From Buxus sempervirens (lineage: Eukaryota; Streptophyta; Magnoliopsida; Buxales; Buxaceae), in the NCBI GenBank assembly GCA_947561395.2, contig OX387192.1, forward strand, positions 4,154,001 through 4,218,000: a stretch of 64,000 nt of DNA, written 5' to 3'. Below, piece after piece: positions 47,546 to 58,223 of this stretch. The first letter of the stretch is position 1; each line of letters starts with the position of its first letter. Below the pieces are notes generated by a model that was not told the origin of the DNA, did no database searches, and was given only the letters and a program-made list of their open reading frames with translations. A program made the translations under genes and the position numbers.

Positions 47546-49527
47546 TGTAAGCACCTCATTTTTGTACCCCTCTTAAAAGGCAGAAAGAAAGCAAAATCCT
47601 AAAAGAAAGGCCAAAACCCTAAGGAGCAAAATGTGACTTTTAGCCTGAGCATAAATTGATTGCCATACTCTATCCCAATGAGTAGAGAATCCCGTCACGG
47701 TTCCAACGCAATTAAGTTTACAGGAATCGAGGCCCGGATGGAGAAGGTATGAGCAAAACAATCTGAGGGCAAATTAGTCAAAGTTTAAAATATCTTAATT
47801 AAACTAATTAAGATAAATGAGAAATAATAAAAAATTGAGGAGTCTAATTCATCCGAGTGGGCGGCTGAGTCACCTCAGCCGTCAACTCAACCATAATGGG
47901 GGGAGAAAAAGTTCGCGATCTCATATGGTGTGCAGTTAATTTTTTCGGCCACCGCTCGCGTGAGCCAATCAGGGCAAGTGGTGCACGAAAAGTAACTGCA
48001 CTTACAGTGCGGTTACATTTCGCGTCAGTTTGGGTCTAACCAATTTGTCCCCCTATTTAATGCTGAAAGGACGAGGCCAAACCGCACTGGATGTGCGGTT
48101 TCAACCAAACCGCACTGGATGTGCGGTTTCAACCAAACCGCACTGCATGTGCGGTTTTGTCTCTGTGTTCTATAAAAAACAAATTTGAACAGTAGACAGA
48201 GGATGGTTGATTTTCTTCTGATCTTCCTCACACTCCTCTGCATCCTCAACCTCCGAACAGTCCCTTCTTCTCCTCAGAAGCCTTTAAACCTACAAAGATC
48301 TCTCCTTTCTCCCTTCTTCCTTCATCTCCACCCATAGAAGGAACCAAAGCTACTATTGGTGCTTGGAAGTTGTGCTCCAGCCACTGTTGGAGCTTCAAGG
48401 GAGGTCATACACACCACTCCAGGGCCCTTAACCCCCAAGGTAATGTTTCTCATCACTTCTTACCTCATATATGTGAAAATGAAGGTGTTTTGATCATGTG
48501 CAAATGGTTTGTATCTCCTTGCTTAAAGGTATCCTTTAGCATGTGTTTTTTAGCTCACTTTTCTTTCATTTATGCTATATTGAGGAAATCCCATGGTAAG
48601 GGGAAGCATACGAATGGCTTCAAGGGAGGGAGAGGTCCCATTTATGCATGATTTAATGGCCTTTAGTGTACTATTTTGCTAAGTGATTTGCTCCATTCAA
48701 ATGGGAGAGTGTTCCCCCTTTGTGTGCTCATATTTTGTATCCCACATTAATCTCCCTCTCTTTCCCTTCTTTGAATAGCCTTGTTCATGTGATCATGTGA
48801 TCCAAGAGCGGATCGTATAAGCCATTGAGGGTTAATTCTGAATCCCACAACAAGTCACCGAGATTGCTGGAAGCTAGGTGAGCAGGCCCCAGTAGCAGAT
48901 TTGGCCGTTTTGGACTTTTGGGTCGGAACCGCATACACAGAGCGGTTCAGGCCCGACCGCAGTTGTTCCGCAGTTAAACCTCAGCAAGCATAAAAAATCC
49001 TTTTTCTCGACCCAAGCCTGTCCGGTTCGATCCAATTTTTATTAATTCAAACCATTTTGAACTTTTGGGTCAACCCAAGTCTTTTTCTGGGGGCTTGGGC
49101 CCAATAGTGCTTTGTTGGCCTTCCAATGAGGCCCATATCAGACCAACATCACTTGGATAAAAAGATAAAATCAAATAAAAAGAAAGGAACCCACACCACT
49201 TTGGTGGTCCCCACCTAGACCTGAAATGAGTGTGCATGCTGGCTTAGGAAACCAGATGAAATAGCATTGAGCTGACTCATAACCAAGAAGACCCATGGGA
49301 CTCGTCACCCGACGAGGTGGACCGGGGTGTTTACGGAGTTCCCTGGACCGTAACTGAGACCCTACTTAGAATCTCAAGCCTCAGACCAAATTAGACAAGC
49401 TTAGGCACCTAGGTGTCCGCCTACACCCCATAAGGTGGTGGCGACTCCAACCTTTCCCATTTTACCCTTTCCTGAGGCACGCGCGCTCCCGCGCGCCTCG
49501 TCCATGCGGCGTTCCGACGTGCGCACA
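47546..49527 (+). mobile_element. Solo LTR B, Tat-like (TGTAAGCACCTC family)
   Basis: The 1982-bp segment runs from TGTAAGCACCTCATTTTTG to GACGTGCGCACA, flanked by a perfect GTTGA duplication (47541-47545, 49528-49532). TATA-like TATAAAAA lies at 48171, a hairpin array just upstream, and a candidate donor (CCCAAG/GTAATG) at 48439. Ends match solo LTR A, but the U3 hairpins differ in sequence. It is inserted in the gag of the chromovirus-like element. Confidence 0.87.
48079..48157. promoter_or_regulatory. 28-bp phased hairpin array in LTR B
   Basis: Three 23-bp hairpins AAACCGCAC-N5-GTGCGGTTT start at 48079, 48107 and 48135, exactly 28 bp apart and almost identical. The last ends 14 bp before TATAAAAA. 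A related GCACTTACAGTGCGGTT lies further upstream at 47999. Confidence 0.88.
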
Positions 49528-49860
49528 GTTGAGACAACGGATTATCAGTGTCTTAGCTCGTGAGAGAGATGGAGATGGTAATGGTGGTCCGCCACTTGGG
49601 AGTGCAGGTCCTCTCGAATCAGATAATGGGGGAACGACGCTGTAGATTGCTTCTTGATTCATACAACTGTGCAAGGCCAACAACAGCAGAGAGGGTGGTG
49701 GGGTTAGCAGTTTGAACATCCACTCGTAGATGCTCATTCAGGCCACTAATAAATCCTCCAATTTTCTGCTTTACAATTTGTTTTGAGTTGAAATCTTCTG
49801 TGATGTGTATATGTTGCGATCTCTCTGACGCATGCTTATCAACCAACACGTGTCCCGAGA

Positions 49861-51208
49861 GTTCATCTCCACTTCAACGATGTTAACGTTGAACGAGGTT
49901 AACACTACCTTTACATAAGCAATAAAATATCATTTTTTTCGGATGCTTTTCAACCCAATCGCGCATTTACCAAGGAAAGATTGTTTGGCAGGCGAAAGAG
50001 AGAAGGTGTTGTCTTCTCTTGGTAGACGAAAAGAAGAGAAGGTCTTCTCTTCTCTGCAAGTGATTTTTCAGTGACTAGTTTTAAGTTTCTTCACTCAATA
50101 AACCCTCTCTTTTTGTCTCTCTCTGTATCCCGGTTCTCCCGTCCTCCTATTTCTTCAGGCTTGATCTAGGCTCTCTCAATCGTCTCCAAAAGGTTGAAGT
50201 TGTGTTGTTCACTTTCCCTTCTCCCTACCCCTTTCTTAATCGAAATGATCAAAGAGCAGAAAAGAAAAATTTACAAAGCTTAGAGGACGAACCTCCATCT
50301 CCACTTTCCTTTGCCCCTTTTCAAAGCTTCTTCAAAGCTTTTGCTTCGCCAGCCTTTGATGGTGATGGGATTTGTGAAAGTCAAGTTTAATGTATATAAA
50401 GGGAGTCATCGGTCTGAGTAGGTAGAGGAAGGTGACCTCTTATGCAGTATCCTGATAATGGTAGCTAAGCATGCGTTACATCATCTTTCTTCTTCGCTTA
50501 CTGCTCCTTGCAAGTTCAAAACTAGAGATTGCACTCAACACCCACCATGGCTCCAAAGTGCAAGGTACAAGAGACTGTTGGTCCATCTTCCCTTGCACGA
50601 GCCTCTCTCATTTGCCTCTATTTTTGCTGATCTCCAAGACGCTCCTCTATTTCTTTGGCTGAGACCGTAGGCCATTTCGTGGCCGCTACTACACTTACTG
50701 TGCTCATATTGATATATCTTTATCATAGACCATTTATGAGATGGTTTTGTTCTGATTAGAAGTGCAAAGATTACCTTGATTGATTAAGGCTTGAAGGGAT
50801 AATGATTCCGAGTAGGGGCCAAGCCGTATTGCTCACTTTCTGGTTCTGCCCATGCTTTAGCCTAGCAAGTGTTGCACTTGTTCTTACCATTACTATTTTA
50901 GAAATAGGCAATTGATGGTACTGGCTCATCATCTTTAGCCCATTAGCATAAGTGTTTTGATGAGAGGAATTCCACTCATTAGGAGGTCATATTATGAGAT
51001 ATAATTGCTGATACATATTTGGGCTTGTGAATGCTACATAAACAGGAGAATATACAACAAAAGCGAGCATCGAGAAAGGAGCAAATTAAGGTCAAATTGA
51101 TACTTGCAGAGGATGGGACTCTCTTAGAGATCGTAGTAGTCCAAGGATACCATCAACAAGTAGAAGAATTGGGGAAGGAGCTTCAGTTAAGTGAGTAAGG
51201 CATGGTGT
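49861..51208. other. No gene recognised
   Basis: The sequence lies between the chromovirus-like gag and LTR D and could include the gag start and leader of the former. Short frames at 50202-50726 have no domain. Confidence 0.45.
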
Positions 51209-53017
51209 TGTGAGACATGGGAAAAATCAATTTAATGATTTCCTCAATCATCACACGGGATTAAATAAAACAAAGAGTCGCCACCATTCAATCTAGGTGT
51301 GAATGGACACCAAAATATCAAATAAGCACAAAAGGCAAATTTTAGGGCAAAATATCCCTCCAAAAAAAAAAAACAACCAGAGATGGGAAAGGGGATTAAG
51401 TTATGAACAGGGGAAGGTGTTAGGCACCCCTATTCATCCACACAAGGTGGTTGCCAGGTATTGTTCATGTTTAAAATAAAGGAAAAAGCTTGCTATAAAA
51501 ATCACAAAAAAGGCAAAAATATATGGTTTTTTTTCATATGAATAGTCTGATTGATCCAGAACTATCAAACATGATCATACCATTCCTAGGGTTTCATGAT
51601 CAAAACAAAATTGAGATAAAATCAAATAAAATCAATTTAAAGTGAAAAATCCAAAAATCTGGCTTCAAGTCAAATTCTAGAAATCTAGAAAAATATGATT
51701 TTTATAAAATATTTCAAAATTGAACTTGAATAGTCCAGGACATAGATATAGCCCAAATTTCACATTAAATCTGAAAATCAAAACCAAAAATACCCACGTT
51801 GATGAAAAACACCAAAAGGGGAGAATTTAGACCGTAGGGTCTTCGCTCAATAATGAAAAACAATTTAAAAACAATTTCATGAAACCCTAGAATTTACTTT
51901 CAGGCTTCTGGATTCAGATCTACCATATTGATCATGATAAATCCAAGATCATAGCCTAAAACCACAAAAATCACGAAAACAGTGCTGTAGGTGCAAATAT
52001 GTGGAAAATCCAAATTTTATCAAAAAGTGGGGATCTCATGCTATAAACATCATAGATTCATGTTATTCATTCAGATATATCATAAAAAGCATTAAAACAT
52101 GATCAGGATATTCAAAATAGCCACATCTCACAAATTAGAGCACATGGGGGTCTACCCTACGGATCCACCTGTTCTCTTTTCCCCTAGTTCTCTCTTCACG
52201 TTTTACGGCTAGAGAGACTCTTGAGGTACTTGGAGATAGGTTTGGTTACACAAACACAATCATAGGCCTTATTCTATGAAACAAAGAAAAAAACAGATAT
52301 GGGGTTCTATTCTAGGGATCCACCTGTTCCCCTTTCCCCTAGTTCTCTCTTCACGTTTTACGGCTAGAGAGACTGTTGAGGTACTTAGAGACAAGTTTAG
52401 GAATACAAAAACAGATATGGCCTTATTCTACAGCAATAGAGATGATCCTATTACTTCTAGAATTAAAGACAAAATACAAAGGGATAGGGGACTTACCTGG
52501 ATTGAGCAGGCAGGCAGCAGGAGTTCTTTCTCTTCTCTTGGAGCTTCTTAGAATTCCTTGGACTCAAAATTTCGTGGCCCTTAGCTAGAGGAGAGAGCCT
52601 CTATTTATAGACACACCTAGGGGCAAGGCTGGTCCAGAAGGATATGGCCTGGTCTTTAAGATAGAGTGAAATACAGAGATAATGCCCATCCATAGCCAAC
52701 CAAGGTGGCTTCAGCGAATAAAATATTTAATTCGCTCATTTAAAGATATATTGGACTAAAGATAAAGCTCGGAAATCGAGAGAAGGACAAAACTCGCACG
52801 TGTCTTTAGTGACCGTAAATGCACTACGGTCCAACGGTGACTGTATAGTTGCTACGGGCGCGCCTGACCGTAGATTGATTTCGGGCGTGACCGGCCCGTG
52901 AATAGAATACGGGCAAAGCCTGTTTATTCATTTTTTATGCATTTTTGACCTGTTTTAAGCTCTAATTACATGTTTTTATTATTTTCTCATTTTGTAGTGC
53001 AATTTGGGGTGTCTACA
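51209..53017 (-). repeat. LTR D, 3' LTR of the Tat element
   Basis: On the minus strand it runs from TGTAGACACCCC to CCATGTCTCACA, 1809 bp, and aligns with solo LTR C. TATA box (minus strand TATAAATA, 52609-52602) and a candidate leader donor (CCAG/GTAAGTC, exon end 52497) hold the same relative positions as in LTR C. The internal duplicated block of about 120 bp is also present (near 52145-52262 and 52300-52420). Confidence 0.87.
52797..52928. promoter_or_regulatory. 28-bp phased hairpin array in LTR D
   Basis: Units start at 52797, 52825, 52853, 52880 and 52908, 27-28 bp apart, each of the TACGGNC-N6/7-GNCCGTA form; the outer ones have one degenerate arm. The array ends 188 bp upstream of the TATA box, one base different from LTR C. 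Confidence 0.85.
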
Positions 53018-53355
53018 GCTGCCCCCTCTTTGCTGGTAATTGGAACCAATTACAAGCAGAGAGCGAAAAGACCCATCAATTGCACTTTCTGAGATTTTTG
53101 TATAATCAATTGCACTTTGCAAGGATTAAATGGATGATTTTTGAAAAAAAGAATTGATTGTGGAAGATTTGCTAAGAAATCCCTCAGCTTAAGGGTCAAA
53201 TCTTCCTCTCTCCTCTCACTGAGCACTTGTGGGCTATGAAGTGAGATTTGAGACAAAATTTTTTAAACAAAAGTGGGTAAGGTGGCAATCCTTGCAACTT
53301 ACAACTAATATAAACATTAATCTCTTGAAAAAATTGAGAAAATAACAAAAATATG

Positions 53356-53473
53356 CTATTTTTGGCTTCGCCCGTATTTTGCTTACGGACAGATACTGCC
53401 TGTATGTTGTTCACGGGCGACCGGGTCCGTATTGCTTTCACGGGCGTGTGATGCCCGTATTGATGTTACGGAT
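53356..53473 (+). promoter_or_regulatory. 28-bp phased hairpin array before antisense gene 1
   Basis: Units start at about 53356 (right arm only, GCCCGTA), 53384, 53412, 53439 and 53467 (left arm only), with the LTR family's heptamers and 28-bp phase. It precedes the probable 5' UTR exon of the gene at 54883. No canonical TATA box is evident downstream. Confidence 0.8.
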
Positions 53474-54882
53474 TTTATTCTCCTTTTTAAGACCGCGATC
53501 GCGAATTTTCTTCTTCTGCTCGCATTTTGCCCTAAAATCCTCTACTCCCGCACTCTTCTTTCCGGTTCCTGCTTCTTCTTCCCCAAGCGTCCGACTTCAT
53601 CTCCGACGAGCTTCTGTGACTTCACCGGCGACCACTGTTCATTCCGGCAACTCCTATCATCTCCGGTGATTACTATTTTTCTGACGAGCCATCCTATCTC
53701 CAGCGACTGTTCCTGGATTGAGCATTGCCGTGGCTGTGACCAAGTCATTGGAGTGCTTCCTCTTCTCTCAATCGACTGTAATCATCCCTTGAGGTTTAAC
53801 AACATTTCCTATTTCGATCGAAACAGGTAAGTGACCGAACCTTAGTTCATGCAAAACAGTGATATAATCTGGACGAATCTGGTTTATGCACGAACTTTGA
53901 CTTGCTGTTTGTGGTTTGAAAATAATCCCCAATTCTTCATTTAGTATCTGGAAATCTGTATCTGCAACCAGAAATGAATCTTTACTTAACTTGTTTCCTC
54001 TGGTTTTTCTGTTTGGCCAATACTTATTCCCAGGCTATCAATTTTGATCCGGGGTTCCTTGGTGAACAATTTCTCAAACTTTTTTTTTTTCTGTTACATA
54101 ACACTGAATGATTCTTTGACTCTGAATATATGATGGTTTTTCTGGTTTGTCCTCTGCAAATGCTCAATTCATGTTCAATTTTCTGCATTCTTCAGTTTTT
54201 AGGACTGTTGTGCTGCCTTACCATGAAATGCTGATATGGAGCAATCATGTTTTTATTGGTGCTGTATTTTGCATGATAGCAGACTTTTGTATGATCAAGT
54301 CCAACTTCCGGGCTATTGCTTGAAACTTTACTTTGGCCATGGGCTACTAGATAATTGCTCACCCATGCATCTTTAGAAACTTGATTTTGACTTGCTTGGA
54401 TCTATACTTTAGGAGCTGCTAGGCCAATGATTTTGACTCCATCAAGCCGATCCTCAATCCAACTGACAACCATTATAGATTTCTGAATCTATAACCGAAT
54501 AAGCCTAAACTTAATGAGTATTGATGTTATCACAACCCCAACTTAAATAGGCTTTATGTCCTGAAAACAAAAGAGAAAATTAAAATCAGTCCTTAACCTC
54601 TTTATTCACATTTTTTCTTTCTTTTTTTTTTCATATAAAGAGAATATACAAGAAGCCTAAAACTTCCTATATATAATTTTTATATATTTTCCTAATTGAG
54701 GTAAATATCACACTAAAATTTCTCCAAACAGAAAATTAAACTCCTTAGTTGACTTCTGATTTGATTGGGAATTTTTGAAGTGCCTTCTTTCCTGCTAATC
54801 AATTAAACTTGGTTAAAATAAAGATTAAGCAATTAAAAATTTTAACAAGAATAATTAACCAACTCCCTGGTTTAAACCGTAG
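53474..54882 (+). other. 5' UTR exon and leader intron of antisense gene 1
   Basis: An exon-like stretch ends CGAAACAG/GTAAGT at 53826/53827. The next acceptor, AAACCGTAG, ends at 54882 directly before an ATG. The 1.06-kb intron is T-rich near its 3' part. The open frames at 53379-53830 have no known domain and are taken as untranslated. Confidence 0.5.
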
Positions 54883-57719
54883 ATGGCCCGTCTTCGATCA
54901 GCTTCCCGAGATCCTGCAGATGAGCCTTCCTCTTCGAGGGTTAGGCGAGATCCTGCTGATGTGGCCTCGTCTTCGAGGGCCGAGAGGGATTCGGATTCTG
55001 ATGTCCCTGATCTTCCTTCTGGGGATTCGCGTGAGGCGACCCCAGAGGTATACTCTAACCTTTCTGAAATTTCATATCCTTTCCCAAAATACACCTTCCT
55101 GATTCTTTCCTCTCTTTAATTATTTTCTTTTAGCCGGCTGTTGAGGCTTCTGGCAGAGATAGGAGCCGTAGCAGGCGTCGAGCTGGAGGCAGAGATGGAG
55201 GCCTTGATGAGGGCCATAGAGGAGGCCGTAGAGGGGGCCGTGGCAGAGATGAGGCCAGGACCAGAGTTGAGATCCCTGAGGAGGTGGCTGCCCAGATTAG
55301 GGATACCGATCTTTTGCATGGCTTGAGGAGTCATCCCTCAGCATGTATTAGGGCGGATATCCCTTTGGAGTATCCTATGTCCCACTATAGAGGGAGCTGG
55401 GCTAGCTTCATTAGATTTTTGGGAGCTTACAGTTCGGCCTATCGTAGGGAGCTAGGCTTGTATGGATTTGGCATATTTATTACCATCCCGGACGTTCGCT
55501 TGGATCGAGCCCTCATTGCCGCATTGCTTGAGAGATTCTTCCCGGAGACTTTGAGCTTCCACTTCCCTGATATTGAGATTGGGATCCGGCCTTCTGATTT
55601 CACGCTCATCACCGGGATTAGGATGATCGGTGATGTTATTCCTGAGATGGCGATGCCAGAGGCTGATGAGGTTGCAGCTTATCTTGGATATATTGTGCTG
55701 CCTCCTGAGGCATGGGATCAGGGGAGAGCGAGATTGTCTCTGACATGGTTGAGAGAGACTTTCAGGAGAAGGCAGTTTGGCCAGCTTGCTGCCGGTGATC
55801 ATGTTTTCCCCTTCGCCTTCTGATTCCTTTTTCTGTATATGATGGGATCTTGTTTCTTCCCGGAGGACACGACTTCAGTTAGTCCTCATTTCCTGAGCTT
55901 ACTGGGAGATCTTCAGCGGGCGAGGAGGTATGCATGGGGTCCACTCATTTTTGGTACTATTTTGGCCGACCTTCGCCGATCAGTGAGCGGCCTCTCTACT
56001 TCCAGAGGGGCTGGAGTTGGGTGCAGATTTTCTGTCCTTTTCTGCAGGTGAAATGTCTATTTCCCTTCTCTTTCTTTCTCTTTCTCTTTTTTTTTTTATC
56101 TCTCATTTTCTATTCCTCTAACTCTTTTCTTCTTTTTGCAGTTTTTTGCTAGGGTTTATATACCCTATTTCCGTCCTACCTCTACGATGCCTGAAGAACG
56201 TATCCTATGGCACGTAGATGGTGTCATGTAGAGCACGACTCTGAAAAGAGTCGTCCCAGGTCCGCCCGGGCCCACTTGGACAGGCTATACCGGTCTGAGG
56301 TAATCTTCTATAATTTCTTTACTTTCTTCTTTTCTTTTCTTCTTGAGTTACATATCTGATGTCTTGTTCTGTTTTTCAGCTATTTGTCCCCAGGATGGAG
56401 GACATTCATGAGGTGCTGGCCCTGCAGGCAGCCAGAGATGATGCATTTGTCCCTGACCAGAGACGACAGAGATACCAGTTCTTTATTGGTCAGCTGGGCA
56501 GCATCTGGTACTGCGGCGAGCGCTTCTTCTTTCAGCATGTGGGAGAGCCGCGGATTCCTGCCATCCCGCCAGATACTACTCCTTTCTATCCTCCTATGCC
56601 TGTTGATCCTGCTCAGTTCCTAGATTGGACTGAGGCAGAGACATTATTGGAGGAGGGTGACTATGATGCCTGGTTCAGTCGAGATTCAGTTGGGTGCCTC
56701 ATGCCACCTATGCCTGTCCGTGGCGGAGTCACTGAGATTGGAGGGGTAGTGATTAGGGCTTATGACACTACGGTATGCCTTCTTCCTTTTCACCTTTCCA
56801 TTTTCATTTCATCTGAATTTAGCATTTTTCTGACTTCTTTCTTTTCTATTTCAGGAGGCCCAGTTGGCAGAGATCCAGTCTCGATATGCTGATCTAGAGC
56901 GCCAGCGAGATGCTGCGATCGCCGAGCGGGATGCCCTCTATATTACCATTTTAGACCTCCGGGGGCAGCTAGCCAGAGCACAGGGCCAGGAAGGTCCATC
57001 TGATGCACAGGACCAGGCGGGTCCATCTTATACTCAGGTTAATTTCTTCTTTTATTTCCATTCCTGCTCTTGTATTTGTTTGTCTTGTTCTGACTGAATT
57101 TTTCTCTTAGTTTCAGGAGGACACAGCCGGCCCTTCTTCACCTACTTCACCCGTGCCTATGCATTTCCGGGATGAGGTATTTTCTGTGGTGCGGGTGGAG
57201 TTCGTGACTTCTCCCAGTCCAGTAGAGGTTCCTGCAGCAGAGCCCGACGTCGAGGCTGATATTGTACCTGCTGCTGAGGATGTGCCAGAGTCTGCCCCAG
57301 TAGCTGAGACTGCTCCTGCTGCATCTGCTGATGTAGATATGGATTCGGCTATGGACGCTGCTGTGGTTGGGCCTACCGTGGAGGCTGTGGTGATGGAGGA
57401 GGCTACAGCTGATCCTGTAGAGTCCGGTCCTGATGCTAATGTACCTGAGATCTCTGCTCCTGCTAGTCCTGCTATGGAGGATGCCGAGGAGACGCATGCT
57501 GCTGTTGATACGTCAGTGGATTCTTCCCGTACTGATTCTGATGTAGATACTTCAGGGTACGTCCCTCCTGATCATCCCACTGCTGGCCTTGTGCCTTTAT
57601 ATATGTGGCATGATATTCAGTCTGTTTTGAGCAGGATGACGCGTAGCACAGCCCGCAATGTTGTGCGGCATGTCTTTGAGCGCAGGCGATCTTCAGGTCG
57701 TGGTCGAGGCAGAGGATGA
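54883..57719 (+). pseudogene. Antisense gene 1: plant-mobile-domain-like protein
   Basis: This gene is carried by the Tat element on the strand opposite to pol. Exon-like blocks with GT-AG borders and T-rich introns are 54883-55047, 55134-56047, 56142-56299, 56380-56772, 56855-57037 and 57117-57719. In order they hold an RS/RGG-rich N-terminus, a plant mobile domain-like region (SWASFIRFLGAYSSAYRREL, LLERFFPETLSFHFPDIEIG, FTLITGIRMIG), a coiled coil (56855-57000), a long Ala/Glu/Asp-rich acidic region and an RG-rich tail. Plant mobile domains occur in MAIN-type host proteins and in transposon-borne genes. The copy looks mildly degraded, with about one or two breaks. Its function is unknown; nucleic-acid binding by the RG-rich ends is a guess. 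Confidence 0.65.
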
Positions 57720-58223
57720 GGCCGTGGCCGTAGGGGTGGACCTGCATAGACATTAGATTAGGATTCTTCCATGTACATTTGTATTTTTTTGGCAAAAGTG
57801 ATGTAAACATTCATATATATATATAAAAGAAGTTTGATTTATTTCCATTTGTGTTCTTTTCTTCTTTATTTTCAGTATTTATTACCTGATGAATGTTAAA
57901 ACAGGGACACGTGAAGCTTAGGGAAACAAAGAAATTAAAACTTCCCACTTTTTTTGCATTTTTTCGAAGGAACCGTACTTAGACTACGAGCAAGCCGTGC
58001 CCATAAAGTTACTACGGGCGCACTCTGCCCGTGAAGTTTCCACGGTCAAGGGTGTCCGTAGTTCTTATACGGGCGAGCTTTGACCGTAGTATAATTACGG
58101 AATTTACTGCCTTACGATTTTTTCTATATAAACTCCTAGGGAACGTCATTGTGACACTTTTATTGGTTGGAAAACTCCCTGAGCACGTCTTTTCTCACTT
58201 TCCTTGGCTTCTTTGGCGCTTCC
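57720..58223 (+). promoter_or_regulatory. Intergenic promoter of antisense gene 2
   Basis: After gene 1 comes a hairpin array: units start at 57985, 58013, 58041, 58068 and 58096 (last one a half unit), 27-28 bp apart, with TACGGGC/GCCCGTA arms. A TATA box TATATAAA lies at 58125-58132, about 25-35 bp after the array, and the first in-frame ATG at 58224. The layout is that of a complete promoter. Confidence 0.82.

Larger units (their letters stand above)
45096..49860 (-). mobile_element. Ty3/Gypsy chromovirus-like element, internal part
   Basis: Minus-strand order: gag (49849-49619, GFISGLNEHLRVDVQ-PTTLSAVVGLAQLYE), zinc-knuckle region (about 47520-47440, CFNYDEKFSPGHRCKKLFLIE), protease-like part (47274-46999, VANGEKL, LLPIEGCDAVLGTLWL), reverse transcriptase (46938-46150), RNase H (46162-45540) and the integrase zinc finger (about 45240-45180). 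The catalytic integrase core and both LTRs were not found. Solo LTR B splits the gag. It is broken in several places. The exact clade is uncertain. Confidence 0.75.

Noticed and set aside
53379-53830. Open frames between the hairpin array and antisense gene 1
   Set aside because: They have no domain and end at a splice donor whose acceptor leads directly to the gene's ATG; more likely 5' UTR.
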